A DNA stretch of 29,610 bases from an uncultured Clostridia bacterium (GTDB taxonomy: Bacteria; Bacillota; Clostridia; TANB77; CAG-508), in assembly GCA_934149115.1 (NCBI GenBank), contig CAKPDW010000010.1, positions 1 through 29,610 of the forward strand, read 5' to 3'. Made by a program: the position numbers and the translations under genes. Below the pieces are notes generated by a model that ran no database searches, was not told the DNA's origin, and saw only the letters and a program-made list of their open reading frames with translations. This document shows, one piece after another, positions 15,884-23,175 of this stretch; the stretch's first letter is position 1, and each line of letters starts with the position of its first letter.

Positions 15884-16702
15884 TTATATTTTCCAATACT
15901 CATTTAAATAACTATTTACAACTTGTAAATAATCAGAGGCTAATTTAAATAAGTTACCTTCTCCGATAAATAAGAGTTTTTCCCTTTCTTTTTTTGGGAG
16001 GCATAAAATTGTTGATAATTGGTAATCTAAATGTTTGTGTAAGTTTACAGGATACTTTCTTTTATAAATAAACAGCCACTTAAGAAAATATAGTCTTGAT
16101 TTATAAATATGATCTAATATATCATAATTTTTTTGTTCAATCAAAATTTCTAGTCTCTTGTTATATTTTTCTATCCTTGGAATAAGCATATCTAAACGTT
16201 TTTTCCTTAAATCTTCACTATAGAACGGAAAAAAAGTTTCCTCTACTAATTTCTTTCTTGGTACTTCACCTATTAATGGAATACCATATTGATAAAAAGC
16301 ACCTAAAAACATATCAACAGAATCATGAGCTACAGTTTCTTCCATATTATTGCTATTAGGTAATTCTGGAGCCATAACTGTCACATCTATTGCAATTTGT
16401 GGATGATTGATGTAAAACTCAATCCGATCAGCTATATAATCAACTACAATTGAAGGCTTTTTATCTATAAAATCTCCTTTAGTATTGTTGATAATAAGCT
16501 GAACAATATCCCGATAATCCATAGTATACATTTTTGGTGTAAAAATACATATATCAATATCAGAAATTTCCCTAACAAAGACTCCATCATAAGTAGTAGA
16601 ACCAAAAATTTGCGCTGAAACAATTTCAAGTTCTTTTAAGTCATAAAGAAAATACCGTTTAATATATTCCAATGCTTCTTTATACTCATTAAAGTTAATC
16701 AT
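15884..16702 (-). CDS. Nucleotidyltransferase, first gene of the cargo operon
   Basis: 272 residues. The N-terminal pol-beta-type nucleotidyltransferase domain has the GS motif and catalytic acids: IFGSTTYDGV, SDIDICIF, and a third Asp in QIAIDVTVMAPE. The C-terminal half (about 140-272) is helical and has the size seen in aminoglycoside or lincosamide nucleotidyltransferases, but I see no motif that fixes the substrate. AAAGGAGGAAATT precedes the ATG. It is the promoter-proximal gene of a four-gene operon and probably transfers a nucleotide to a small molecule or protein. No HEPN-type partner is next to it, so a MNT/HEPN toxin-antitoxin pair is unlikely. Confidence 0.85.
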   Translation of the reverse strand: MINFNEYKEALEYIKRYFLYDLKELEIVSAQIFGSTTYDGVFVREISDIDICIFTPKMYTMDYRDIVQLIINNTKGDFIDKKPSIVVDYIADRIEFYINHPQIAIDVTVMAPELPNSNNMEETVAHDSVDMFLGAFYQYGIPLIGEVPRKKLVEETFFPFYSEDLRKKRLDMLIPRIEKYNKRLEILIEQKNYDILDHIYKSRLYFLKWLFIYKRKYPVNLHKHLDYQLSTILCLPKKEREKLLFIGEGNLFKLASDYLQVVNSYLNEYWKI

Positions 16703-16717
16703 AATTTCCTCCTTTTA

Positions 16718-16732
16718 CATTTGATTAATAAT
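16718..16732. promoter_or_regulatory. 15-base palindrome in the cargo leader
   Basis: TTGATTA and TAATCAA arms around one central base lie between promoter and ribosome site of the nucleotidyltransferase gene. Position suits a repressor operator. AT-rich chance palindrome is possible. Confidence 0.45.
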
Positions 16733-16778
16733 CAACTCCATATAAGCCTTTTGCCTCTTACTTAATGTTTACTACATT

Positions 16779-16807
16779 ATTATAACACTTTAATTTAATT
16801 ATGTCAA
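16779..16807 (-). promoter_or_regulatory. Consensus sigma-A promoter of the cargo operon
   Basis: On the minus strand TTGACA (16802-16807), 17 bp, TATAAT (16779-16784): perfect hexamers and spacing, about 75 bp before the first cargo gene. The ten-base ATTGACATAA is directly repeated (16799-16808 and 16809-16818), giving a second -35 copy. This predicts strong vegetative expression, unlike the sporulation-timed cotJ operon. Confidence 0.85.
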
Positions 16808-16939
16808 TTTATGTCAATCTTAGATAGTGTAAAATTATGAATGATATGTTAAAATATCCCATTTCTTTCACACATTACCTATTTCGTAGTAATGCCTATT
16901 TATGTAGCATTTCATTCAATATAAACATTTCTTATTTCG

Positions 16940-16988
16940 GTTGCACTTTCGTTGACTATTTAGAACAAAAGGCGCGCTCAACATATGA
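16940..16988 (+). other. Right attachment site (attR) with GA crossover core
   Basis: The element half-site GTTGCACT (16940-16947), then 15 nt, is followed by the core GA (16963-16964) and the cotJC half-site ACAAAAGGCGCGCTCA. It is in direct orientation with attL, as needed for excision rather than inversion. Joined with the left element end it gives a dyad-symmetric attP. Confidence 0.88.
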
Positions 16989-17145
16989 AAAATTAATAGA
17001 TTTGTGTGCTGATGACCCTGATGTATTAGATCCATTAAGATTTTTAAGGGAACGTGAGGTCGTTCACTTCCAAAGATTTGGTGAGGCTTTGAATGGCGTA
17101 CAAGAAAAATTGGCACAGAAAAAATTCTATCAAAGTTTCAACTAA
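16963..17145 (+). CDS. cotJC: CotJC, 3' portion (residues 136-195 after excision)
   Basis: Frame EQKARSTYEKLIDL, then DPDVLDPLRFLREREVVH to the stop at 17145, aligns with the C-terminal third of Bacillus CotJC (EEKARATY and REREIVH). E136 and H170 in the joined numbering correspond to the last two manganese ligands of the catalase family. An ATG at 16837 opens this frame inside the element, but the 42 residues before the junction are unlike any CotJC and have no ribosome site, so I do not treat it as a gene on its own. The fragment should be expressed only after recombination fuses it to the cotJ operon. Confidence 0.95.
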   Translation, partial: EQKARSTYEKLIDLCADDPDVLDPLRFLREREVVHFQRFGEALNGVQEKLAQKKFYQSFN

Positions 17146-17206
17146 TATTTTTCAGCTTTAAACAAAAAAGGGTTCATAATTAAATAAGAAATAAATTCTT
17201 TTCAAA

Positions 17207-17245
17207 ATATAGAGGATACTAAAAAGTATCCCCTATATTTTTCCT
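17207..17245. terminator. Bidirectional terminator between cotJC and the nucleosidase gene
   Basis: ATATAG-A-GGATACT pairs with AGTATCC-C-CTATAT across a four-A loop (one internal mismatch), flanked by T-rich and A-rich tracts on the two sides. It serves the convergent cotJ and mtn transcripts. Confidence 0.85.
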
Positions 17246-17264
17246 TTAAATTTTTAGTTTTTTA

Positions 17265-17984
17265 TTAGAGTTCTTCTATTATATCTATTAGTATTTGTTG
17301 TAATTCTATTGCTTTTTCTTCGTTTAATTCTTCTTTTAATAATTCATTATTAGATATTATTCTAACTCCAACACATGGTATTTTGAATTTTTCGCAAACT
17401 GTATATACTCCAATACTTTCCATATCTTCGCATAGGTTATCGAATTTTTCAGTTATCCATGTGATTCTGTCAAATTCTCTATTGAACACGTCTCCACTGC
17501 CTAAAACTCCTGTATAGACTGAATTTTTTTTATTTGTTTTTATATTTTTTTCTAATAGTGCTACTAATCCTTTATTAGCATATTTTATGTCTTTTGCTCT
17601 TTTATTTGGTTCCCATTCAAATGGGTTTGATCCTTTATGCTGTTCTTTTATTGGCATATCATATGAATTTATATTACAGCACTTTTCTCCTATTACTATA
17701 TCTCCTGTATGTAATTGTTTTCTGTGTCCTCCTGCTATTCCTTGGTTTATAACGATTGTTGGATTAAATTCTATAATTCCAATTGTTGTTGCTATTGTCG
17801 CATCAATAGAACCTATATATGTTTTTGATACTACAACTTTTTTATTATTTATTGTTCCTTCATAAAATTCATATTCTTTTATTTTTCTAAACTTTTTATC
17901 TTTTAGTGATTTTATTATATGTTCTATTTCTATATCCATTGCTCCTTGGATTAAAATTGTTTTATATTTTTTTAAATCTTCCAT
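17265..17984 (-). CDS. 5'-Methylthioadenosine/S-adenosylhomocysteine nucleosidase family protein
   Basis: 239 residues of the purine nucleoside phosphorylase/MTAN fold. It has QGAMDIEIEHI at the N-terminus (family GAMxxE motif with the catalytic Glu), VINQGIAGG, TGDIVIGE, SGDVF and the nucleoside-binding EDMESIGVYTVC, then RIISNN with Asn where MTAN usually has SDxA. It hydrolyses MTA or SAH to adenine and the thioribose/homocysteine product, serving SAM recycling. The SNN change and the low overall similarity mean another nucleoside substrate is possible, so I give no symbol. AAAGGATATC lies upstream of the ATG. Single-gene unit between two terminators. Confidence 0.83.
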   Translation of the reverse strand: MEDLKKYKTILIQGAMDIEIEHIIKSLKDKKFRKIKEYEFYEGTINNKKVVVSKTYIGSIDATIATTIGIIEFNPTIVINQGIAGGHRKQLHTGDIVIGEKCCNINSYDMPIKEQHKGSNPFEWEPNKRAKDIKYANKGLVALLEKNIKTNKKNSVYTGVLGSGDVFNREFDRITWITEKFDNLCEDMESIGVYTVCEKFKIPCVGVRIISNNELLKEELNEEKAIELQQILIDIIEEL

Positions 17985-18023
17985 TTAATTGATATCCTTT
18001 CTGTGCTTTTTCTGTATTTATCT

Positions 18024-18058
18024 AAAAATATCCTTTGAATTTATCAAAGGATATTTTT
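18024..18058. terminator. Strong bidirectional terminator
   Basis: A perfect 15-bp stem (AAAAATATCCTTTGA / TCAAAGGATATTTTT) with a five-base loop lies just after the stop of the 18062-18457 gene. Confidence 0.9.
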
Positions 18059-18061
18059 GTG

Positions 18062-18457
18062 TTATTTTAGTTTTTCCCATCTTTTTGCTAAAGAAAAATC
18101 GATAATTTTTTCTCCTTCTGAAAGTGGGACAAATGTATCTTTTTGTCTGAACCCCGCTTCTTTAAGTTTTTCAATAATCTTGTAGCCTCGTGTTATATAG
18201 GTTTTTCCGTCTGTATTTACAAAAACTACACAGTCATTTTTATAATTGTATGTTCCAAGATTATCTTTAGCCCATGCGTCTAATTTTGTTCCTGAAATAA
18301 TTGGATACCGGATGTCCTCAAAATATAAATATTTTACCTGGATACCATCGTTCGGTATTTGAATTGCCTTTTTCAAAAATTTAGGTTCAATTTCAAAGAT
18401 AAAAAGTTTTTTGCAATATTCTATACATTCTTGCTCAAATTTTTGTGCATCAGTCAT
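18062..18457 (-). CDS. Unknown 131-residue soluble protein
   Basis: Starts MTDAQKFEQECIEYCKKLF. I took the ATG at 18457 because TAGGAGGGATTACA precedes it; an upstream frame to 18553 would add 32 residues with no ribosome site. No signal peptide or membrane segment. The protein looks alpha/beta, with a stretch VVFVNTDGKTYITRGYKIIE. I do not recognise a family. Base composition is richer in G and C than its neighbours (for example around 18300-18360), which may point to recent acquisition. It stands alone, between two terminator-like regions. Confidence 0.7.
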   Translation of the reverse strand: MTDAQKFEQECIEYCKKLFIFEIEPKFLKKAIQIPNDGIQVKYLYFEDIRYPIISGTKLDAWAKDNLGTYNYKNDCVVFVNTDGKTYITRGYKIIEKLKEAGFRQKDTFVPLSEGEKIIDFSLAKRWEKLK

Positions 18458-18631
18458 TGTAATCCCTCCTAAATATTTTTTTGATGTTAAAAACAACATA
18501 GGTGCACTTCCTAATATGAAGGTTATTAATAAACTACATTGATATTTTACCATAATTTACATAATATTTCAACAACTGATTCCATTCCTTAGAAAAATTG
18601 TAATGATATTATTTTTTTATCATATAAATTT

Positions 18632-19519
18632 TTAGCTGATAGATGCTGTATATATTTTTAAAATTGCTTCTTCTAATTTTTTATCGAATTCTTCTTGTGT
18701 TTGGTGCACATTCAAGTCTTGTAATAATGCTCTTGAGAAACTTGCTATCATTTTATGATTTTTTGTAAGTAATTCTACTGCTTCAGTAATATCATATCCT
18801 CCTGATAAAGCTACTATTCTAACAACACTTTTATAATCATATAAATCTAAGTAAAAATCAGGTATTGTTGGAATTGTAAATTTAAACATTATTTTATCAT
18901 CTTTATTCCAAGTATCTAATATTTTCTTTATTTCTTTTTTTAATATTTCTTCACATTTTTCTTTCTCTGGTGAATGTATGTCTACTTCTGGTTCTATGAT
19001 TGGAACTAATCCTTCATTACAAATAATTTTTGCAATTTCAAATTGTTGTTCAACAATTGCTTTTATTCCTTCTTCATTTGGTTCATAAATTACTGATCTC
19101 ATTTTTGTACCAAATACATTTTTTTCTTTTGCTTCTCTTAATTCTTCTACAAGGCCTGGTATATTTTTCATTAATTTTACGCCATTTTTCTCATCTTCAA
19201 GTCCTTTATCAACTTTTAAAAATGAAACAATTTGCTTTTTATTCCATAAATAATCTGCTGTATATTCATTATCTACTTTTGAACGCATTGTTTTTTCAAA
19301 TAATATTGCTCCTATTATATGTTCGTTTGTAAATGATTTGCTTGTAAATACTCTTTTTCTCATTTCATGAATTAAATCAAACATTTCTTCATCTGAGCTA
19401 TATTCATTATCTTCAATTCCATATTTTCTTAAAGTTTTTGCACTACTTCCTCCACTTTGATCTAAAGCTGCAATAAATCCTTTTTTGTTTTTTACATTTT
19501 CAAACATTTTTTCATTCAT
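18632..19519 (-). CDS. fda: Class I fructose-bisphosphate aldolase
   Basis: Cleaves fructose-1,6-bisphosphate to glyceraldehyde-3-phosphate and dihydroxyacetone phosphate in glycolysis. The 295 residues match the length and sequence of the Staphylococcus-type bacterial class I enzyme: KKGFIAALDQSGGSSAKTL near the start, GAILFEKTM, LVPIIEPEVDIH, the Schiff-base lysine region MFKFTIPT, ALSGGYD, and IASFSRALLQDL at the end. It needs no metal. Ribosome site AAAGGTAGGGG lies before the ATG. Monocistronic, with its own sigma-A promoter and a palindrome in the leader. Confidence 0.95.
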   Translation of the reverse strand: MNEKMFENVKNKKGFIAALDQSGGSSAKTLRKYGIEDNEYSSDEEMFDLIHEMRKRVFTSKSFTNEHIIGAILFEKTMRSKVDNEYTADYLWNKKQIVSFLKVDKGLEDEKNGVKLMKNIPGLVEELREAKEKNVFGTKMRSVIYEPNEEGIKAIVEQQFEIAKIICNEGLVPIIEPEVDIHSPEKEKCEEILKKEIKKILDTWNKDDKIMFKFTIPTIPDFYLDLYDYKSVVRIVALSGGYDITEAVELLTKNHKMIASFSRALLQDLNVHQTQEEFDKKLEEAILKIYTASIS

Positions 19520-19600
19520 TAAAAACCCCTACCTTTCCATCTAGAACATATATATTGTTTTGAGAATATTTTTGAGAATTTTGTGTTCTATAATACAAAA

Positions 19601-19627
19601 GGAATATATATTTAAAATACATATTCC
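19601..19627. promoter_or_regulatory. 27-base near-perfect palindrome at the aldolase transcription start
   Basis: GGAATATATATTT and its complement are arranged around the centre with one mismatched pair. It begins about seven bases after the -10 box and so covers the predicted start of transcription, the position of a repressor operator. It could also form a 5' hairpin that stabilises the mRNA. Confidence 0.6.
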
Positions 19628-19633
19628 AATTGC

Positions 19634-19662
19634 ATTATAATATTATTTATTTGATAAGTCAA
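19634..19662 (-). promoter_or_regulatory. Sigma-A promoter of the aldolase gene
   Basis: TTGACT (19657-19662), 17 bp, TATAAT (19634-19639) on the minus strand; one mismatch to consensus and ideal spacing. Confidence 0.8.
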
Positions 19663-19671
19663 ACTAATTCA

Positions 19672-20880
19672 CTATGGTAAATAATTTCCTGGATTTACTC
19701 TGTCTCCATATCCTCCTGCCCCTGTTCTAACTTCAAAATGTAAGTGTGGGCCTGATGAGTTTCCTGTACTTCCTACTCTCATGATTTGTTGACCTTGTGT
19801 AACTTTTTGACCAACTGATACACATATTGAGCCAGCTTGTCCATGTGCATATAATGTATATAGTCCTGAACTATGTCTAATAATAACATGTGAACCATAG
19901 CTTCCTGATAAATTTGCTACATATATTACAGTTCCATCTTTTACAGCATAAACTGGTTGTCCATTGATTCCTCCTGAACCAAAATCATATGCTCCATGGT
20001 ATCTTTTTGATTCTTTATAGTACATTCCACTTGTTACTGTTTTATATGCTGATGGTACAGGATATATAAATCCTCCTGGATTTGAAGATGAACTTCTTCC
20101 TCCGCTTGTTCCTCTACTAGATGGTTGTTCATTTATTTCTTTCTCTGCTTTTTTTATTGCTTCTTGTATCTTTGTGTCTTCGCTTCTCATTTCATCAATT
20201 TTTGCTTGTACTGCTTTATCTTCATCAGATAATTGTGTAATTGCTGTTTGTTTTTCTTGTTTTGTTGCATCTAGTTCTGCTTTTTTGTTTACTTGAGTTT
20301 GTTTCATGCTTTCTAAGGATGCTTTATTTTCTTCTAATTGTTTTTTGGAATTTTCAATTTCTTGTTTAGTTCCTTTTACTGCATTAATTAATTTTGAATC
20401 ATTTTCAGAAATTTGTTCTACTAAATAATATGATGATAAAAAAGATGTTAAACTGTCTGAATTTAATAAAACGTCTAGATATGATGTTTCACCTGCTTTA
20501 TAAGATGCAACTAATCTTTTTTCTAGTAATTCTTCTTTGTCATCTAACTCTTTTTGAGTTTTTTGCAGTTCTACTTCAACAAAGCTTATGTTTTTTGAAA
20601 CTTCTTCTATTTGTGAATTTAAGTCATATATATCACGTTCATAATCTGAAATTTTATTGTCTAAGTCATCGACTTGCTTTTGTATATCTGTCATTTGACT
20701 TCTGATTTCTTTTTTCTGATTTTCTGCGTCTGTAATTGCTTTTTGATTTTGTTCATGTTCTTTCTGTTTTTGTAATATTTCTGCAGAAGAAAGTGCAAAA
20801 ACATTTATTGTGTGTCCTAGTATAAGTATGATTAGTGTAATTACTAATGTTAATAATTTTTTTCTTCCTTTGTATTTCAT
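19672..20880 (-). CDS. Secreted coiled-coil M23 murein endopeptidase
   Basis: EnvC/NlpD-like cell-wall hydrolase. The 402-residue reading has a signal peptide (KKLLTLVITLIILILG followed by VFA-LS), then a long coiled coil at about 35-240 rich in Lys, Glu and Gln. A Gly/Ser linker (SSRGTSGGRSSSS) follows, then a C-terminal M23 domain with HGAYDFGS (zinc His and Asp), YTLYAHG and HLHFEVR, so zinc ligands are complete. It cleaves peptide cross-links or acts in daughter-cell separation. The start is ATG 20880, eight bases after GGAG; a GTG at 20889 is in frame but overlaps that site. Likely monocistronic: a terminator lies upstream. Confidence 0.92.
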   Translation of the reverse strand: MKYKGRKKLLTLVITLIILILGHTINVFALSSAEILQKQKEHEQNQKAITDAENQKKEIRSQMTDIQKQVDDLDNKISDYERDIYDLNSQIEEVSKNISFVEVELQKTQKELDDKEELLEKRLVASYKAGETSYLDVLLNSDSLTSFLSSYYLVEQISENDSKLINAVKGTKQEIENSKKQLEENKASLESMKQTQVNKKAELDATKQEKQTAITQLSDEDKAVQAKIDEMRSEDTKIQEAIKKAEKEINEQPSSRGTSGGRSSSSNPGGFIYPVPSAYKTVTSGMYYKESKRYHGAYDFGSGGINGQPVYAVKDGTVIYVANLSGSYGSHVIIRHSSGLYTLYAHGQAGSICVSVGQKVTQGQQIMRVGSTGNSSGPHLHFEVRTGAGGYGDRVNPGNYLP

Positions 20881-20996
20881 TCTACTCACTCCAAAAAAAT
20901 ATTATATTTTCTTTTATTTTACAAATTCTTTTTTTATCCTACACATAAAATTATTTCTTGTCAAGAAAACTAACGTTCTCTATAATTTTTATACAA

Positions 20997-21036
20997 AAAA
21001 ACAAATTAGAAATATTTCTATTCCTAATTTGTTTTA
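20997..21036 (-). terminator. Terminator of the TetR-YhgE operon
   Basis: ACAAATTAG (21001-21009) pairs with CTAATTTGT (21024-21032), flanked by A and T runs; read on the minus strand it ends in seven or more T. Confidence 0.8.
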
Positions 21037-21057
21037 ATTATATTATTGTATAAAAAA

Positions 21058-23175
21058 TTATTTATCTTCTACAACTTTTTTATTTTTTATAATATCAACT
21101 ATTTCTGTTATTATAAATAATATTACGCTTATTGCTATTAATATTCCGATGTAGTTTGCTTTAAAGTTAGTTGCTGTTGGTACTAAGATTTCTCTTAATA
21201 GTTTAATTGCATATGTCATTGGTAAGTATGGTGAAATTGCTTGGAAGCCTTTATCGATAGTTTCGATTGGGAATGTTCCTCCTGCTGCAGCTAATTGTAA
21301 AACTAAAATTATTAGTGCTAAGAATTTACCAATGTCTCCAAAGTTTCTGATTAAAAATTGTATTATGCTCATAAATGTTATTCCTATTAAGATACTTACG
21401 CCATAATACAAAGCTATGTTTTCAACTGTATATCCTAATCCTGCTTTTAATAAAATTCCTGTTATTAATCCTTCGATTGCTCCTATGGCAATATATATAA
21501 TATTTTGCAATAATTTGTTTTTGTTAGACATTCCTAAAATTCCAAATCTTTCATCATGGTCGTAATATAAAATAACATATGCCATTAATGCTCCAACCCA
21601 AAGTCCGATACATAGGAATAATGGTGTAAATGCTATTCCATAAGAATCTACTTTACCATATTCTTTTGTTTCAAAGTTTATTGGTTTTTCTCCAAATTCA
21701 TCTATTCCGTTTAATGATTTTAGTTGTTCTTTTGTTTCTGCTAAACCTTCGTTTATTGATGTCTTAAATGTTTGAACTCCACTTACTAATTGTGTACTTC
21801 CTGTTGATGCTGAACTTACTCCAGTATTTATTGTTTTTATTGCTCCATCAATTTGATTTGAACTTGAATTTAATTTTTCTAATCCTGCTGTTAGGTTTGC
21901 GCTTCCTGTTGCTAAATTACTTGTTCCTGTAGCTAATGCTACTGTTCCTTTTTTCAATGATGCGGTTCCTTTTTTTACTTCAGCTAATGCTGATTTTAAT
22001 CCTTGTATACCTTGGAACATTTGTGTTAATCCACCTGATTTTGAAAGTAATTCGGTTGTTCCTCCATATACGCCACTTGCATATGCACTAGTATATGCAT
22101 CATTTTGAGCTAAGTTTTTGCTTGCTGTTGCTATAGAGGCTTTTGTACTTAATGTTGGATTATATTTATTTAATACTTTTTTTACTTCTTCAACAGAGAT
22201 TGTTGAATCTGTTGATTTATTTAAAAGTCCTTGTAATTCTGTTTCCATTGCATTTACAGTACCTACATAAATATTTACGTCAGTTGCTAAATTTTTTGAT
22301 GAATTAGCTCCTTGTGTAGCATAATTATTTAGTGTACTTGCATTATTGTTTAATGTGTTAATCCCTGTAGCAAGTGCTGTAACACTTTCTGCTCCGTTAG
22401 CACTCATACTATCAATACCACTGTTGATTTGGTCAACTGCGCTATCAAGTTTTTGACTTCCTGATTGTAATGTTCCAACACCACTAGAAACTTGGTTTAT
22501 TCCATTTTGTAATGTTTCACTTCCTGAGTATGCAGATTGTACACCTGTGTTAAATTGAGAATAACTGTTACTTAATTGATTTGTTCCGTCACTAATTTGT
22601 TTGATTCCTGAATCTAAACTTTCTGCTCCGTTTAAAATTGTATCAGCTCCATCACTGATTGTTTGTAGATTATTTGGTACTTCATTTAATTTACCTGATA
22701 ATTCTGCAATAATTTCTTTATCTACTTTTGATTGTAGATTTAATTGAATTGTTTTTACTGCACTATTAACTATTTGTGTTGCTAAATAATTTGTCGCTTG
22801 ATTTGGACTGTATGTAACAGTAGCAATTTGCTTATCTTCAGATGATGCACTTTTTAAACATTCTGTAAAATTATTTGGCACTTTAATAGTTGCATAGTAA
22901 TCTCCTTTTTTCATTCCTTCTTCCGCTTCTGCTTCACTTACTTCATGAATTTCGAAGGTATCACTTTCTTTTAAGCTTTTAACAAATTCAGCTCCTTGAT
23001 TATTTCCATCTTTTCCTTCATCCAAATTTACTACAGCAATTTTCATATCGCTTAAATTTCCATATGGATTCCAGTAAGATTTCAAATAAAAGAAACTGTA
23101 AATTAGTGGTATTAATAAGATTACCACAAAAATGATAATTGACAAAATTTTCTCTTTTTTCATATCATTAAACAT
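21058..23175 (-). CDS. YhgE/Pip-family membrane protein
   Basis: 705 residues of the family that includes the Lactococcus phage-infection protein Pip and Bacillus YhgE, whose C-terminal half resembles ABC-2 permeases. One membrane segment at about 12-32 is followed by ~480 extracellular residues. These hold many ~11-residue helical repeats of the kind GxxxLxxGxxxL and S/T-rich stretches (GTASLKKGTVALATGTSNL). Five or six C-terminal membrane segments (about 515-700) end in KNKKVVEDK. The family acts in envelope transport or as phage receptor; the substrate is unknown. It overlaps the upstream TetR gene by eight bases, so the regulator probably controls it. Confidence 0.93.
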   Translation of the reverse strand: MFNDMKKEKILSIIIFVVILLIPLIYSFFYLKSYWNPYGNLSDMKIAVVNLDEGKDGNNQGAEFVKSLKESDTFEIHEVSEAEAEEGMKKGDYYATIKVPNNFTECLKSASSEDKQIATVTYSPNQATNYLATQIVNSAVKTIQLNLQSKVDKEIIAELSGKLNEVPNNLQTISDGADTILNGAESLDSGIKQISDGTNQLSNSYSQFNTGVQSAYSGSETLQNGINQVSSGVGTLQSGSQKLDSAVDQINSGIDSMSANGAESVTALATGINTLNNNASTLNNYATQGANSSKNLATDVNIYVGTVNAMETELQGLLNKSTDSTISVEEVKKVLNKYNPTLSTKASIATASKNLAQNDAYTSAYASGVYGGTTELLSKSGGLTQMFQGIQGLKSALAEVKKGTASLKKGTVALATGTSNLATGSANLTAGLEKLNSSSNQIDGAIKTINTGVSSASTGSTQLVSGVQTFKTSINEGLAETKEQLKSLNGIDEFGEKPINFETKEYGKVDSYGIAFTPLFLCIGLWVGALMAYVILYYDHDERFGILGMSNKNKLLQNIIYIAIGAIEGLITGILLKAGLGYTVENIALYYGVSILIGITFMSIIQFLIRNFGDIGKFLALIILVLQLAAAGGTFPIETIDKGFQAISPYLPMTYAIKLLREILVPTATNFKANYIGILIAISVILFIITEIVDIIKNKKVVEDK

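Larger units (their letters stand above)
7479..16964. mobile_element. 9,484-bp intervening element in cotJC (skin-like, large serine recombinase type)
   Basis: Between GA at 7479-7480 and GA at 16963-16964 lies DNA that splits cotJC. Deleting one GA and everything between rebuilds cotJC in frame with no gained or lost codon compared with Bacillus CotJC (LAAEQKAR against IAAEEKAR). All element genes are on the minus strand. Order from the left end: two large serine recombinases, a 52-residue ORF, decayed regulatory genes, a four-gene cargo operon. There are no capsid, tail, relaxase, coupling-ATPase or replication genes, so it is neither an intact prophage nor a self-transmissible element. Known sporulation intervening elements (skin in sigK, SP-beta in spsM) use the same recombinase class and restore the host gene in the mother cell. 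That this one is excised is inferred. Confidence 0.95.

Noticed and set aside
15884..16702. Aminoglycoside resistance gene or MNT antitoxin
   Set aside because: Only the general nucleotidyltransferase motifs are visible, there is no HEPN partner, and the operon context points to metabolism. The substrate stays open.
7479..16964. Intact prophage or self-transmissible conjugative element
   Set aside because: There are no structural phage genes, relaxase, coupling protein or replication genes, only recombinases, cargo and decayed regulators.
16837..17145. Stand-alone 102-residue protein starting inside the element
   Set aside because: The first 42 residues have no family match and no ribosome site, and the rest is the CotJC C-terminus. 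It is the split half of cotJC.
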